From the NCBI GenBank assembly GCA_036346405.1, contig CM070562.1:103130999-103194998 (forward strand): a DNA stretch of 64,000 nucleotides. Reading direction: 5' to 3'. The notes below the pieces were generated by a model. It saw only the letters and a program-made list of their open reading frames with translations, was not told where the DNA came from and made no database searches. Below, piece after piece: positions 33,439-45,092 of the stretch. A program made the position numbers and the translations under genes. Position 1 is the stretch's first letter; each line of letters begins with the position of its first letter. This stretch comes from Phyllostachys edulis. Lineage: Eukaryota > Streptophyta > Magnoliopsida > Poales > Poaceae.

Positions 33439-34450
33439 GGAATAAGTCCAGTTTACTCCCTCCAACTATCAGAAAAGTCTGGTTTATCCCCTGAACTACA
33501 AAACCGGTTATTTAACCCCCTGAACTTGTGAAATCCGGTCAAAAGACCCCTCAGGCCGGTTTCGCGCAGCGGTTTTGCACACGTGGCATCTCAGTTGTCC
33601 AAGTCAGCGGTGGTTTTGCACATGTGTCCCAGTCAACGCTTTTTTGCTTCAGTCGGTCGACATCACCTATTCCTTCCTTCTTCTTGGTCTCTCTCTCCCC
33701 GTTGCTCTTTCTCTCTCTTCACTGGAGTTTCTTGCTCCCAACCGAATTGTGGTCTCATGGTGCCACCTCCGGCCGGCCGCGCCTCCCCGGCCGCCGGCTC
33801 CCTGCGCCTCCTCCGCCGCTAGTGTGACTCACCTGCGCTACCATTTCGCCCTCGGCCCTTGCTTCCCTCGCGCTCATCGTCGTCGGCCCGTGCCCTCGGC
33901 CCCATGCGCGTCTCCCTCGGTGCCTCCGGTCCAACAGTGTGCCCGCCTGGTTCGGCCTTGCTGTGTGCGCCCACCAGCTCGGCCCACCTCCAGCGCCTAC
34001 CCTCGGCCCCAGCCCGGCCGTGCGCCGTCAGCTCCGGCTTCCCCCTTCTTCTCCATGGACGTGAGGGAGTTCACCTTCACGTTGAGGAAGCCATCGCCGA
34101 GGCTCCAAGCTCCTATCGATGTCCCCCTCCGACACCAGCTACCCCTCCCTCGATTCCTCCCCGACGCCGCCTGCTTGCGCCGTCCCCACAGTGGCTTCTC
34201 CCCCCAGCCTTCGATCATGCCGCCTCCACCACCCGCTTGCCTCACTTTGCTCTCCTCCCCTTCACCCGCGCCGACCCTTTCTCCCTCCCATTCACTTCCT
34301 TAGCCTGACCACCATGGATCTGCCCCTCGGTCCTTATCCCCTCTCCGCATTTCATCCCCCACTGCTACCTCCTGTCGCCTTCCTTGCTGCCATCGCCGTC
34401 ACCAGTTTGCCGCCTGGTTCCCGGTTTGGTTCGCATTCCATTCTTCATGC
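33439..34450 (+). mobile_element. Partial Mutator-like element, one end only
   Basis: GGAATAAGTCCAGTTTACTC at 33439 and the next ~170 bp resemble the TIR of the neighbouring element at 32022 in order and content, including GGTTTCGCGCAGCGGTTTTGC. A GC-rich, coding-like stretch follows (33740-34440) that I cannot assign. I found no inverted partner end downstream, so it is truncated or its end lies outside recognition. Confidence 0.5.
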
Positions 34451-34453
34451 CTA

Positions 34454-34621
34454 ACACTTTGATAGTGATGCGATGATTTAGCATTTGTGCATGTCAGTTC
34501 CTTGCCGTGGTTCTTATTTTTCCTAATGATTTAGTCCTGATGCTTTGCAGTGTGCTGATACTTTGATGGTGATGCGACGGTTTAGCATTTGTGCATGTCA
34601 ATTCCTTGTCGTGGTTACTTT
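34454..34621 (+). repeat. Two diverged copies of a ~107 bp unit
   Basis: ACTTTGATAGTGATGCGA with GATTTAGCATTTGTGCATGT recurs about 107 bp later with a few substitutions, ending in CCTTG-CGTGGTT both times. Confidence 0.8.
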
Positions 34622-35072
34622 TGCCTGAGTATGTCTCTCTTAACGGTGCTTATGGTTATATTGCTCTTCCCTACAGCAGTTTGTTTTTTTACAATTAGTT
34701 CGGTTATATATCTTTCTAAAACATATATAGAGTTTTTGAGGTAGTAGATTAACAGCTTCCATTATCCTGCCAGTGGAAGGTTCCATTTTCTTGAGAATCA
34801 TGCTGAAGATGTTGATTTCGTTTTGGCCGTGGTGCACATGGAAGAGTTGCATGCTTTTCAGTTCCTTCAGGTTGACAGAGAGGTGCATAAAAACCTTCAA
34901 ATGCTTAGTAAGTAGATAGATTATTTGCTGATTTGGTTATCTCCAATTCTTCTATAGCCGGCCATCCCATTTTTATCTCTCTCTTTTATCTGCCAGTTTT
35001 TCCCCTCAAAGCAATTATGGTAATAAATCTTGCATTTGACCTGGTGATGTCAACCGAAATTTATCATCATAA
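34622..35072. other. AT-rich spacer, nothing recognised
   Basis: Only short unassignable ORFs are found. No terminal repeat or RNA gene is seen. Confidence 0.45.
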
Positions 35073-35737
35073 ACTATTCTACTCTAGGGTGGAGCTCCAG
35101 CTGCTCGTGTTTTATAGTCAATCCTTGGTAGACTTCGGAATCTCATGTTAGGGATAACATAGTATAGCAAAGTTAATGTATTCTGCAGCTAGATTTCATA
35201 GTTATGTTTCCTTATGATGACATGTAGCTTGTCATACTAGGTACTTTGAGTACAGAAAATCAATAGATAAAGCTTACCTCATATAATACTTATTCACATC
35301 CCAACATACTCATTTCCTATTGAGTTGAAGCCATGATTTTGCATATGCAATGTTTGTACGACACGCATTTCCTGTTAAGTTAAAGCCACTATTTTCCATA
35401 TGCGGACTATTCTACTCTAGGGTGGTGCTCCAGCTACTCGTGTTTTATAGTCAATTTTTGCTAAGCTTTAGAACCTCACGTTAGGGATAACATATTATAG
35501 CAAATTTAATATATTTTGTAGCTATATTACAGAGTTTCGTTTCCTTATGATGACATGTAGCTTGTCATGCTAGGTACTTTGAGTACAGAAAACTAATAGA
35601 TAAAGCCTACCTCATATAATACTTATTCACATCCCACCAGATTCATTTCCTATTGAGTTGAGGCCATGATTTTGCATATGCAATGTTTGTATGGCACACA
35701 TGTCCTGTTAAGTTAAAACCACGATTTTGCACATGCG
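35073..35737 (+). repeat. Tandem duplication of a ~332 bp unit
   Basis: ACTATTCTACTCTAGGGTGG starts both copies (35073 and 35405). They stay aligned through GTTAGGGATAACATA, GATGACATGTAGCTTGTCAT and TTTCCTATTGAGTTGA, with about 10% mismatches. There is no coding potential. Confidence 0.88.
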
Positions 35738-36096
35738 GTGTTTGCACGACAAGATGATTTAATACGTACTAACTTTCATTTCCTATTAGTTGTTGTATCA
35801 CATTTGACACTGTAGGGAGGTTATTGCGGTGCCACTCTGGTGGATACGTGCACTCTTAATTGCTATGTTTTTAGCCAAGCTTCCTACAGATGTCCTTGGT
35901 ACATTTGTTGGTTGATGGTTTGCTCATGTACCTTTGCGGGCCTACCCCTACATGTCGCTAAAAGAGAGATACCACTGATATGCTTTTCAGGTAGTTTTTT
36001 AGATCCTGATTCAGCCCTTTGTCTACCTCAACTAGCCTTGATTATCTATTATCTGACAAGCAGTTTACAAGGTTAGCCTTTTTTAGATCATACATG

Positions 36097-36510
36097 GTTA
36101 GGAGCTATCCAAATCTATGCTAATCCAAACTTCAATTGATGAGCTAATATTTTTTAATTATGTATTCCTATCCAAATATATGCTAATCCAAACTTCAATT
36201 GATGAGCTAACATTTTTTAATTATGTATTCCTATTTGCTGTGAAATGAACCATGCATGATGATAGCTTCATTTATATCTATCACAGTGAACATGCCCACA
36301 AAGACCCACATGCCACTGTTGTTCCCGATTGTTAGCCTACCAACTTAGCTTCTGTTTTTAAATCCAAAATCTGTATTTTACATGGTTCGGAGGAACTACC
36401 CAGATCTATGCTAGCTGGAACTCCAACTAACAAGCTATCATTTTTAAATTATATATTCCCATTTGATCTCAAATGAACCATGCATGATGATAGCTTCATT
36501 TACATATATC
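36097..36510 (+). repeat. Local repeats of ~68 bp plus a longer duplicated block
   Basis: CTATGCTAATCCAAACTTCA with TTTTTTAATTATGTATTCC occurs at ~36115 and ~36180 as adjacent copies, and in a more diverged form at ~36401. CCATGCATGATGATAGCTTC follows at ~36250 and ~36478. The pattern suggests a ~290 bp duplication with an extra inner copy. Confidence 0.75.
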
Positions 36511-37022
36511 ACTCCCAGTTGTGAACCTACTTCTTGTTTCTTATACAAAAATGTGTATGCTATATGTAGTTGATGAAACCGAGGCAGACAAAGATGAGAT
36601 GAAAAATAGGACGCATTTGAAGGACTTGCCAGCTCCTCATGTTAATCCATTTCCTGTGGAAAGAATTGTTAACTCAATGTTATGCTTACCCTGTTCAAAA
36701 GAATTGTTAAGATGTGTACATGTTATACAGCTATCTATGGTTGTAAATTTTCCGAGTCATTTCAGTTCGCTTGTACAACTTATTTAATCCCTAACCTAAA
36801 ATGTTCATGGTTCCATACAATCCCTGTGAAGCTATATCTAAATGTGCACTACGCAATTCTAGAATTGTTATACTGTTTGTTAACGAACTGCTCACAATGT
36901 CAGGTATCTATTATGCAAAATATTAATATAATTGCGCACGCATGAATGCGTCCTAGCCTGCCAAACAACATGTGAACCATTATCTAGTATCGTATTTTCA
37001 AACAGCGAGCGCGCGCTGCACC
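36511..37022. other. AT-rich spacer, nothing recognised
   Basis: Short ORFs at 36521-36787 and 36682-36945 have no recognisable similarity or splice context. Confidence 0.45.
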
Positions 37023-38579
37023 ATCTATGTAACAGCCCAAAGTCTTGTTACCAATTTAAAATTAATTAAAGTTATCAATTTATTGGATGTTCTGAAATTT
37101 GAGAGAGTTTATTTGCTTTATTTGAATTTTTGAAGTCTTAAAAGTCAAAAATAAAATTTATTAAAGTTTTTAAGTTTTTATTTGAGTTAAAGTTGAAAAA
37201 TAAAATTTTAATTTACTTTGAGAATTTTCTAGAATATTTTTAAGCTTTTTCTTAAATATTTTAAAAGATAAAACAATTTATATGCAAAATTAAAAGACAA
37301 CTATAAGTTGAAACTATTTTATTTAAGTTCAAAATAACCCTAGCATTTTATGTAATATTTTCCATAATTTTTGGATTCTATTTGCTATTTTCTAAAGCGT
37401 TTTTGAATTACTAGAATTAATTTAATAGGTAAATCAAAGAAAATCATAAGCGATTGCTTTGGGTAAACTGCTCGGCTGTTCCTCTCAGCGTCTTGTGCCG
37501 AAACCGCCCGTTTCTCTACTCACCCATGACAAGAATCCCGCCGTTGGATGTAAATCCAACGTGCCAGCCATCTCCCACTCGCCCCTTCCCCTTACAGGTG
37601 GGCCCGCCTTGGGTCATCTTCCCTGCCCTTCTCCTTCCTGACGAAACCGCCCGAGCCGCCGCCATTGTTGGCGGATGAGCTCCTCAACCACCACCCCCAA
37701 CCGCCCGCTTCCGCGCATGCGTCTGCCGACGACTTCGCGCGACGCCGCGCCTCCCCCCACGTTCTTCCCTCTCCCCTGCCCGGCCCGTTAGGTCGCCAAC
37801 CATGCCGCCACGATCCCGCGCAACTCGTTCTCCTCCCTCGGCCATGCCCGCGCCCTATAAGTAGGAGCTTCGGGACCGCCTCTCTCGTCTCATCCTAGAT
37901 CCACCACCCACTGCTCCTCTAAAGCTCTAGCGCCGTCGCAATTTGAAGATTTGGATTTTGGCCGCCGCCGGCAAAACCTTGAGTTGTGCCGCCGTCGACG
38001 TCGCCTAGCCGCCGTGGACTACACCACCGCCTTCTCCATCACCGGAGCTCCCTCGCGCACCCCTTCTTCGCCCCGGAGCGCCTCCAGTTTGCATCGCCGA
38101 CAACCACCGTATTTCTTCCTCCGCTCCGGCGCCAAATCCGGCCACCGCCGTCGACCTCCCGTGCCAAGTCAGGTACCCAGCGGTTCGCAATAACCTCCCC
38201 GACCCATTGCGCACATTCACTGCCGCCGGTGAGCCACCACTCGCCGTTGTCGCCACACCCGAGCCTTGCCGCCGTCAAGCCCTCGTGGCCATGCCACGTC
38301 ATCGCCAACGTAGCTGCCACCTTGGCGCCAGGTCAGCGCCACCTCGCCTCCTCGCGCACGTGTCCGCCCACGTGGCACGCCCGCGTGGCAAGGCCCATCC
38401 CCTCCCTCAGCCTCAAACACCGTGGACTTAGTCCACATAAGCCGTGAGACCGACATGTGGGCCCCACATGTCGGAATTCGTTTTTATTCTTTTAAATTCC
38501 GAAAATCAGTCGCTGACGTCATGCTTGCACAATAAATGGAATTTCCTTTAGGAAAATAATTCAGTAAATTCCAATAAAA

Positions 38580-39065
38580 CCAATTTAGGGTTTAAATTAG
38601 AATTAAATTTGTATAATTCATAACTTTTACATCTTAACTCCAAATTGGGTGATTCCAATTTCTAAAACCTTATAAAATTATCATCTAGCTAAATAAAATA
38701 TAATTATTTGATTTTGTTTAAATTGTCTGTTTGAATTTGAAATGTTTGAAACTACAAATTTAGGATTTAAATTTGTAAAATTCATATCTTTTGATTCTTA
38801 ACTCCAAATTAAGTGTTTCAAATTTCTAAATTCATATAAATTGAATATCTAGCTAACTAAACCAAAGTTATTTAAATTGTACTTCATTTGAATCTTGTTT
38901 GTATTTAGAATTTCTTTTAAATCTCGATTTAGGATTAAAACTTGTAAAATTCATATCTTTTAAATCCCAACTCCAATTTGAGTGTTTCAAATTTCTAAAA
39001 TTTTATAAAACTATTATCTAACTAAATAAAATAGAATTATTTAGTTTTGAGTTAATTTTAATTGC
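38580..39065 (+). repeat. Three ~175 bp tandem units inside the large LTR
   Basis: Each unit has GATTTAGG-TTAAA, AAATTCATA-CTTTT, CTCCAA-TT-GTG and ATCTA-CTAA(AT)AAA in order. They start near 38580, 38756 and 38926 and are moderately diverged. Confidence 0.8.
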
Positions 39066-39429
39066 CTTTTTGATTTGTTATTTGAATTTCGTTGAATTTG
39101 GATCGTTTTCGCGTACAGATTTCGACGACTTCGGAAAGTCAGTTTTCAACGTAGTTGGAGACCATATAAGAGGATTGATTTTGACTGTATGATCATCGTG
39201 GTTGTACACACAAGCAACCTGGAGAGAGTGTTTGTGAGTACTAGGTGACCTGTTAAGGAAAACAACATCACCAAGCAAGGCAAGTTACATTCTTGACCAT
39301 ATTTGCACCAATTATTTTAAATTATTTAAATTCTGTTTTAAATTATCATTGCATGCGTATTTATATTCATGTAATTTAAATCCCTGTTTTAAGCTTTATA
39401 GTTATTCCCTATTCCATTGTATAGCCATT

Positions 39430-40310
39430 ATTGTCGGTATAGACCGTATGGAGAACCATTCTGAATGTGATATATATATACTGGAGGTAGAAAGTGAAAA
39501 TATTGGATTATAAGATAACATGATCGTTGGATATGAGATTAAAGAAATTGATTTGTTATTGAGATTAAACTATAGAAATATATTATTGGGCATCAGGATA
39601 TGGGAGATGGAAGTATAGGATTACACAATTGATGGACATGGGATTGTAGATATGCATTATGGATGGATATTGAATTATAGAATCACGTGTTTATTGGATA
39701 TTAGATTATATGAATACATGATGCTTAGTTATTGATTAAACAATTATACAATTGTTGATCGATAGATTATAGGAAAAATAACGGTTGGAGATTGGATCAT
39801 ATGAATGCATTAATGACGGATGTAGAAATAAGTGATCAATGGATATTGAAAGGTAGAGATAGTTAATTATTGATATTGGACTATTAAGATTGGATTATAG
39901 AAGTAGTCTTTATGGAATATTGATTTGTTTGGATGTTGGATTGTAGGATTAACCCTTGGTGGGATTTTAGAAATAAAAACTCGATTAGATCTTAGAAGTG
40001 GATAATTGTTGATAATGGATTATCGAAGAATGGATTATAGAAATAGATAATCATTGGATATCGGATTATCAAAAATTGGACTATAGGATTATATAATCAT
40101 CGGATTGATGGGTGTTGAATTATTAGAAATAATTCATTAAGGATTAATGGATTGATGGATATCAGATTATAGAATTAGAGAATTATTGAATGTTGGATCG
40201 ATGGAGGTCAGATCATAGAAATAGACTGATATGGTGGATATTGGATGAATTAATACTGGAGTATAGGATCACGTAATTACTGGAGTTTGGGTTATCGGAT
40301 TATGAACACA
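39430..40310 (+). repeat. Degenerate GGATATTGGATTATAG-type repeat tract
   Basis: Short motifs of the form TTGGATAT-GGATTATAGAA recur dozens of times over ~880 bp with irregular spacing. There is no coding potential. It is internal to the 4.7 kb LTR. Confidence 0.7.
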
Positions 40311-41731
40311 GTACGGATGGTTCACCTACCGGTCTCGTACCTGACAATGCCTTGACAGTGAATCCCTCACCCTTGTTACCTTAGATGAAAATCTGGTTTA
40401 TGCAATAGTATGAACTAGAACTTTTTGAGAAACATTATGCTTAGCCATGCTTAGACCCAAAAGTGTTGATTTGGGGAATTTCAGCCAAGAATCAAATATT
40501 GTTTAAATTGTATCCATGGCATTGGTGTGTTATGGAAGTTTATAAATGACTTTGAAAAATAAAATAAAGTGATGGTTTGGACTTGGGCGAAATGGTTGAA
40601 ATGTTGGTGCAGGTTTATGCACGGGCTTAATCTGGTTAGGATTAAGGCCCAGGGTTAATTTGGAAGTCGTCCAAGTCAATTAAGGACCGGCCTTCGAGCG
40701 TTCCTTTGCTATGCCTCACCGTGCAACCACATGTCCTCGGTATGGGGAGTAGGACCTGGCTTAATAATTAGTGATACCTCATTGTTATTTGTGCCATTTG
40801 TTTGTGTGGGTGTTGGTTAGACAGTTTTCCCACATGGCGCAAGAGGGGGCTTCCTGGAGGATGGGTAGTCAATGGAAGTGAAACCTTAGCGGGCATGAAT
40901 ACTTTTGGGTAGAGCTTTGTAAAAGCCTTGTCACGTGCTCTAGACCGCTTACCTAAGGTAGTGGCGGTAGCATAGATATATCTTGGGACAAACTAGAGAA
41001 TTCGTGTCATGTGGGTAAAGCTTGTACAAACTCTGCAGAGTGTAAAACTATTGAATAGCAGCGTCATGATCATGGACATGCTAGCAAAGCCACTCAAAGT
41101 TATACTTTGGCTTTTGGTTTCAAAAGGATTTGACATAAATGATTTTGGATTTCTATCCAAATGGGATTTAGGCGGAAGCCATGTGATAGGAGGGTATCCT
41201 TCACCATTCATTATGGAGGTTATCCACACTATAAAACTGTCATTTAAAATCTGATTTTAGATATGGTATAAAAATGGCCTTGAAAATTTATACAAGTATT
41301 TAAAGAAAATCTTTGCTTTATGCAAATTCAACCATATTAAGCTTTCCTTTGAGATATCCATATATGCATGTCATTACATTATTTGTGGGTGTAACTTGCG
41401 AGCACAGTAGTTGTGCTCATTCTTGCTTAATGCAAATAATTTGAGGAGAAGGACTTTGCTACGGTGTGGATCTCGACGACTAGGCCGCTTCCCCAGTTGA
41501 TTGCCTGTGGCAGATTAACAGGACCCTACTACTTCTTCGTCTTCCGCTGTGTTTATTTTATTGTTGGCATGTAAGCCTCCTTTGTAATCAACTCTGTTGT
41601 TATTTATTAATAAAGTTGTGATATGATTTTGTTACCATATTTGTTTACTGTGTGAACTAGCTACTGATCATGGGACTAATTCAGAAATACACAGAGAATT
41701 CGAGAGTGTTAATCCCGGATCTTACAATCTA

Positions 41732-42352
41732 GTATATATTTGTGCTTTTCACAATTGCACGTATGGAACGAACAAGCTGACCGTGTCCACTGGATGCCGT
41801 CATTCTTTCCTCTCCTTCTATTTGCATTTTCAATTTCCCAATAACAACAACAGTCATGGTTGCTCTGCGCTGATTCACACTTCCCATAACTCCTCCATCC
41901 AAATCGGTGCTTCATCTCCACCGATTCACAGTTTCACACGTATACGATGATCCCCTGTATCTGAATCTATGGGCTCGAATATGTCCTTAGGCTGTTTTCA
42001 ATGGGCAGTATATCTTCGTACAGTTTCTTAGTGCATGAAGAGTATTAGGATACTATCTTTTCAATGCATAGTTTCTTATGATATAATATCTTAGATTGTT
42101 TTATTTAATTACATACATGATCTTTACTAGTATTTGAGCATTGTGGCCTATTTGTGATATATACTAAAGCATTGTGGCATCGCACGGGATCGATCACAAT
42201 AAATTTTATGCGTTAGATTTCGAGACCGAACTGGCATCCAGATTAGATACTAAAGTACCCTCTTTCTTCATTAACTATGGTATCACATTATTATTTTGCT
42301 TATATAGTAGACTTAAGATACCAACCAATGTGGAGCATTGGAGCAGCCTTAT
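41732..42352. other. Intergenic, nothing firm
   Basis: TTCAATGGGCAGTATATC near 42000 resembles a MITE end, but I see no partner. No gene is recognised. Confidence 0.4.
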
Positions 42353-42751
42353 GTGGTTGTTTGGATCACGAGGATTAGAAATAAGTTTTCGTAAAACAAG
42401 TTTTAGTAGAATTTTTACGAAAACAGATTTTAAGTTGTTATTCTGTTAGAGTAAGCTTATGGATTATTCTGTTTGGGTCAGAAAAAATAAAACGAGTTTT
42501 CATAGATACAGTGTTTGGTTGAGATATTTGATAAAATGAAGTTTTTAACCTGCGTCAGTTCTATTTTAACATGATAGCGGATCAACCGACTTTCCAATAC
42601 ATCATTCCCTCTCTGTCCACTCTGCTGTCAGTCCGTCACTTACCCGACACATCAGTACAGCACCTCCCCATATCTCTTTACTTTCCCCATTGCCTCAATC
42701 CTCAATTCTCTCTCGCCACGCATCACCACATAAGCGCAGAGCACATCGACG

Positions 42752-43060
42752 ATGACGAGGAAAGTGTTGAAGGCGGCGGCTTCACCTTCCCCGTTTGCGC
42801 TGGCGATTTCAGCTGCGTTTGCTTTTGGCGGAGTCACCACTTCTAGCGCATCTACTGCTCGCCCTATGCTTTCGCTGCTCTTGCATCTGGCACCCGCCGA
42901 GCGCCATCAAGATTCTCGCCACCTCCGCGAGTCATGGGCGGCATCAGGTTTCCCCGATCCCATCTGTTCTTCCCCGCATCCGCGCGACTGCTCGTGCGTC
43001 GCCGCCGCATACTACGACGCCTCCAGTTTTCCGCCGCATCGCGGCGCCGCCTCTAACCGG
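42752..43060 (+). pseudogene. Captured coding-like fragment, unidentified
   Basis: The plus-strand reading from ATG 42752 starts MTRKVLKAAASPSPFALAIS, resembling an organelle-targeting or signal-anchor N-terminus. The composition is GC-rich and coding-like. I cannot assign a family. It abuts the GT64 fragment, which is on the other strand. Confidence 0.35.
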
Positions 43061-43109
43061 TATTGTTTGATTTCAGCGGCGCCCTTGATCGCCGCCGCCG
43101 CGTGCCGCA

Positions 43110-43458
43110 CTAATGGGGGATGAAGCGGGAGTTGAGGGGCACCGAGGCGGTGCGGTGGAGGGAGATGGGCGGCGGGAAGCGCGGGAGGAGGCGGTCCGGG
43201 GTGGAGGGGTTGCACCAGAGCACCACCACGGCGAGGACGAGCGGGTGGGCGGCGTGCACGCCCGCGATGGCGCGGAGGAGCGGGAGCCGCCGCTCGAGAA
43301 GCTGCCGAGAGCACCGTGAGCGATCCGGCGAGGCGCCGCCGCGTCTGCCGGGACGCCGCGTCGCAGGCAGCTTCCTCGCCACCGGTGGCTGCGACGGCGC
43401 CGAGTGTTACGATGGCGAGGAGGAGGACAAGGTGGCGGCGGTGGTGCGACGACGGCAT
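43110..43458 (-). pseudogene. Captured glycosyltransferase family 64 fragment
   Basis: On the minus strand ATG 43458 opens MPSSHHRRHLVLLLAIVTLG, a likely signal anchor, followed by EEAACDAASRQTRRR and SLTVLS. The homologous reading then continues in another frame with RLPLLRAIAGVHAAHP, LVLAVVVLWCNPSTPDRLL and, at the end, LNSRFIPH before a stop at 43112-43110. The LWxNPSTPDxLL and SLNxRFxP motifs are those of plant GT64 (exostosin-like) enzymes of the secretory pathway. Only the N-terminal third of such a protein is present: the DDD metal-binding motif and the rest of the catalytic domain are missing, and there is a frameshift. It lies inside a transposon, so I infer capture, not a native gene. 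Confidence 0.78.
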
Positions 43459-43721
43459 GAAGGAGAGAACGCGGCGGAGGAGGGCGAAGAGAGCAATTCC
43501 GGGGTGGACGTGAAGGCAGATCTCCTGGATACACAAAACTCGTTTTCTGAAAAACATGATGGAGCCGTTTTCCACAAAACTAGTATTTTGAGTTTTAGCA
43601 AAAACCAGTTTTTGTTAAGTTGGTTTTATCCTCTCCTCCCAAACATGTTTTTAGGTTGTTAGGTATTTAATTGTGTTTAGCAAAATCTAGTTTTGAGAAA
43701 ACTCGAGATCCAAACAAGCCC

Positions 43722-44884
43722 TATACGTTCTTTATAATTGTAAAAACCTTGTACGGTTTAACCGCCATTAGCCGACTTTCGCAAACGGCGCGCAGGCCTA
43801 CGAGCCGTTGAGTTGGGGACGTGTCGGATTGCTGGAGAATTTGGTCGGGTGGAACGGAAGGTTCGGTCGCGCGCGGGAGGACGGGAGATGTTGGTGCAGA
43901 CCAGGCACGACCGCATGAAATGAACAATTAACCCATCGCTAGCTTGCGGGGCAGATCGTGGTACTCTCAATTATGAGTTTGAATGCACCGACGTCTCCAA
44001 AACGTGTTCGACGTGCTAAACTTGCAAGGATGGCACAACACTAAAGGATTATTAGTTGGTTAAGCTAGCATCTGCTGGTCCCCCGTCGTTTTGGGTCACA
44101 ATATTCCCATTGATGATTGATCTCATGGCATGGCATGAACGACAGAACCAGAGCTTCTGTGGTCAACCCTACTGCAACGTTAAAAAAAACATAGTCATAA
44201 CATCTTAAAACATCTAATGCAATAAAAAAACTCTCTGTTGCAACAAACAATCGATTCACTTGCCTCGGCCTCAGCGACGGTGACGGCACGCTGACCCTCA
44301 GGATGTTGTCATAGGCTCTCTGTGCGTCGCCCTCACTCCTCCTTTGGCCGCCATCCAACACTCCGTCACGGCTTTCTTTCCTCACGGGCACAAAGTGACG
44401 GTGGCTTCCCAACTCGTCATCTCCTCTCGCCCCCACTTTTCTGTTCGTCGTCCTGGCACGCTGGTCCTCTCCTCGCCCAAAGAGACAAGGGAGGGGGAGA
44501 TGTAGAAAATAGATAGCTTGGAGATGTTGGGGGTGTCGTAGCAGAAAAAACCAGACAGTAAGAGAAAAAGGGACCCCCGGTATCCGAGTGGCCGGAAGAT
44601 CCTCGGAGAGGGAACTGGTGTTAGGAGAAGTATGTTGTATTTAAATGTCCAAAAAGGCTTGTCCCTTTACACAGGGAGAGGGAGAGTTATTTATAGCCAA
44701 CTAACAGGGTACATGAGCTTACATATCTGCCCCTAGGAAGATATTGTCCGTACAAGGACAGCAGGGTCCTTTCTTGTCCCTATGCATAGCTCCCGGTCCA
44801 TAGTGGGCTCCTATGGACCTGGCTCACCCAGCTGGTGTGCCTGGTCCACCTATCTTCTCCTTTCGCTCCTGGCAGGACATCTTT
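43722..44884. other. Intergenic, no gene recognised
   Basis: Short ORFs only, without similarity. CCCCCGGTATCCGAGTGGCC near 44575 and the sequence downstream resemble LTR sequence of some grass elements, but I could not define ends. Confidence 0.4.
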
Positions 44885-45092
44885 GGCCACCCTTCAGGTA
44901 CCCCTCGGAGTACCGCCCATGCACTTCGGCCGAGCCTTCTGGGGCTTCGGGCCGCCCTCGGGGTACCTCCTGTACCCTTCGGCCGACCCATCGAGGGCTT
45001 CGGCTGTCTTCGGGGTACCTCTGTACCCTTCGGCCTAGTCTTCGGGGGCTTCGGGTCGTCTTTGGGGTACCTCATGTACCCTTCGGTACTGT
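44885..45092 (+). repeat. Minisatellite of ~57-60 bp units, about 3.5 copies
   Basis: Each unit contains GGCTTCGG, TCGGGGTACCTC-TGTA and CCCTTCGGCC. Copies start near 44885, 44942, 45000 and 45050. Overlapping ORFs of ~120 codons run through in several frames, which the repeat's composition explains. Confidence 0.82.

Larger units (their letters stand above)
37028..41726 (+). mobile_element. Very large solo LTR (gypsy type), 4.7 kb, with 5 bp TSD
   Basis: It begins TGTAACAGCCC and ends CGGATCTTACA, flanked by exact ATCTA duplications (37023-37027 and 41727-41731). A TATA box, TATAAG, lies at 37856-37861 after an AT-rich U3. A GC-rich leader with short ORFs follows, and AATAAAG near 41610 is a likely polyadenylation signal. 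No gag, pol, primer site or second LTR is present, so it is a solo LTR left by recombination. A related LTR lies inverted at 61607-64000. Confidence 0.87.
42353..43721. mobile_element. DNA transposon carrying host gene fragments (Pack-type)
   Basis: The left end, GTGGTTGTTTGGATCACGAG, is the inverted partner of the right end, which reads GGGCTTGTTTGGATCTCGAG on the minus strand. Subterminal AAAACTAGTTTT-like motifs occur on both sides. The flanking trinucleotide TAT is present on each side, but that is weak evidence. TIR type and size suggest a PIF/Harbinger- or hAT-like nonautonomous element. The centre, 42570-43520, is GC-rich, unlike the AT-rich ends, and contains a recognisable glycosyltransferase fragment. 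Confidence 0.7.

Noticed and set aside
33575..34303. 242-codon plus-strand Pro/Ser-rich ORF
   Set aside because: It lies in a GC-rich block next to a Mutator-like end, with other frames equally open and no motif or splice structure. I did not call it a gene.
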